Of a stretch of 7,047 nt of DNA, positions 5,422-7,047 are shown one piece after another. Every line of letters begins with the position of its first letter. The first letter of the stretch is position 1. Location: contig JAFAQJ010000092.1 of the NCBI GenBank assembly GCA_019246455.1, positions 1 to 7,047 of the forward strand, read 5' to 3'. This DNA comes from Pseudolabrys sp. Its GTDB lineage: Bacteria; Pseudomonadota; Alphaproteobacteria; Rhizobiales; Xanthobacteraceae. The position numbers and the translations under genes were made by a program. The notes below the pieces were generated by a model that worked only from the letters and a program-made list of their open reading frames with translations, had not been told where the DNA came from and did no database searches.

Positions 5422-7047
<1,626 letters not shown>

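Overview
The window is GC-rich, gene-dense chromosomal DNA that reads as an alphaproteobacterium of the order Hyphomicrobiales (Bradyrhizobium/Rhodopseudomonas/Xanthobacteraceae-like). I base this on the protein style (LipB, PccA and small SpoA-domain protein of rhizobial type), the GTG starts and the codon bias. The assignment is by recognition, not by a database search. No insertion sequence, integrase, CRISPR array or phage gene is visible, and the region looks like core genome.

Left part (1-1464, minus strand): the N-terminal 488 codons of a membrane-bound GGDEF-EAL cyclic-di-GMP protein, cut by the window edge. Its GGDEF signature has decayed to SAAEF, while the part of the EAL domain that is visible keeps its catalytic residues. 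It is therefore probably a c-di-GMP phosphodiesterase or sensor rather than a cyclase. A 148-base divergent intergenic region separates it from two tandem plus-strand genes (1613-2383 and 2476-3381). These encode secreted NodB-family polysaccharide deacetylases, which are paralogues sharing an N-terminal GNPxALGTSR motif and a pair of cysteines.

Middle (3402-3929): a minus-strand tRNA-Leu(GAG) with encoded CCA lies 20 bases beyond the second deacetylase and converges on it. Next come a spacer of about 135 bases with small hairpins and an 80-residue stand-alone SpoA (FliN C-terminal type) protein on the minus strand. A 64-base divergent intergenic region with a strong imperfect palindrome then leads to lipB on the plus strand (3929-4702).

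Right part (4627-7047, minus strand): a compact operon read right to left. It contains the biotin carboxylase/biotin carrier alpha subunit of propionyl-CoA carboxylase (pccA, cut at its 5' end), a gamma-glutamylcyclotransferase-family protein 4 bases downstream, and an acylphosphatase joined by an ATGA stop/start overlap. The acylphosphatase converges on lipB, and the two coding regions overlap tail to tail by 76 bases on opposite strands.

I do not see a clear new multi-gene system. The points most worth a second look are the degenerate GGDEF domain, the paired deacetylases with a predicted disulfide, the orphan minimal FliN-like protein, the lipB/acylphosphatase antisense overlap, and the carboxylase-GGCT-acylphosphatase operon.
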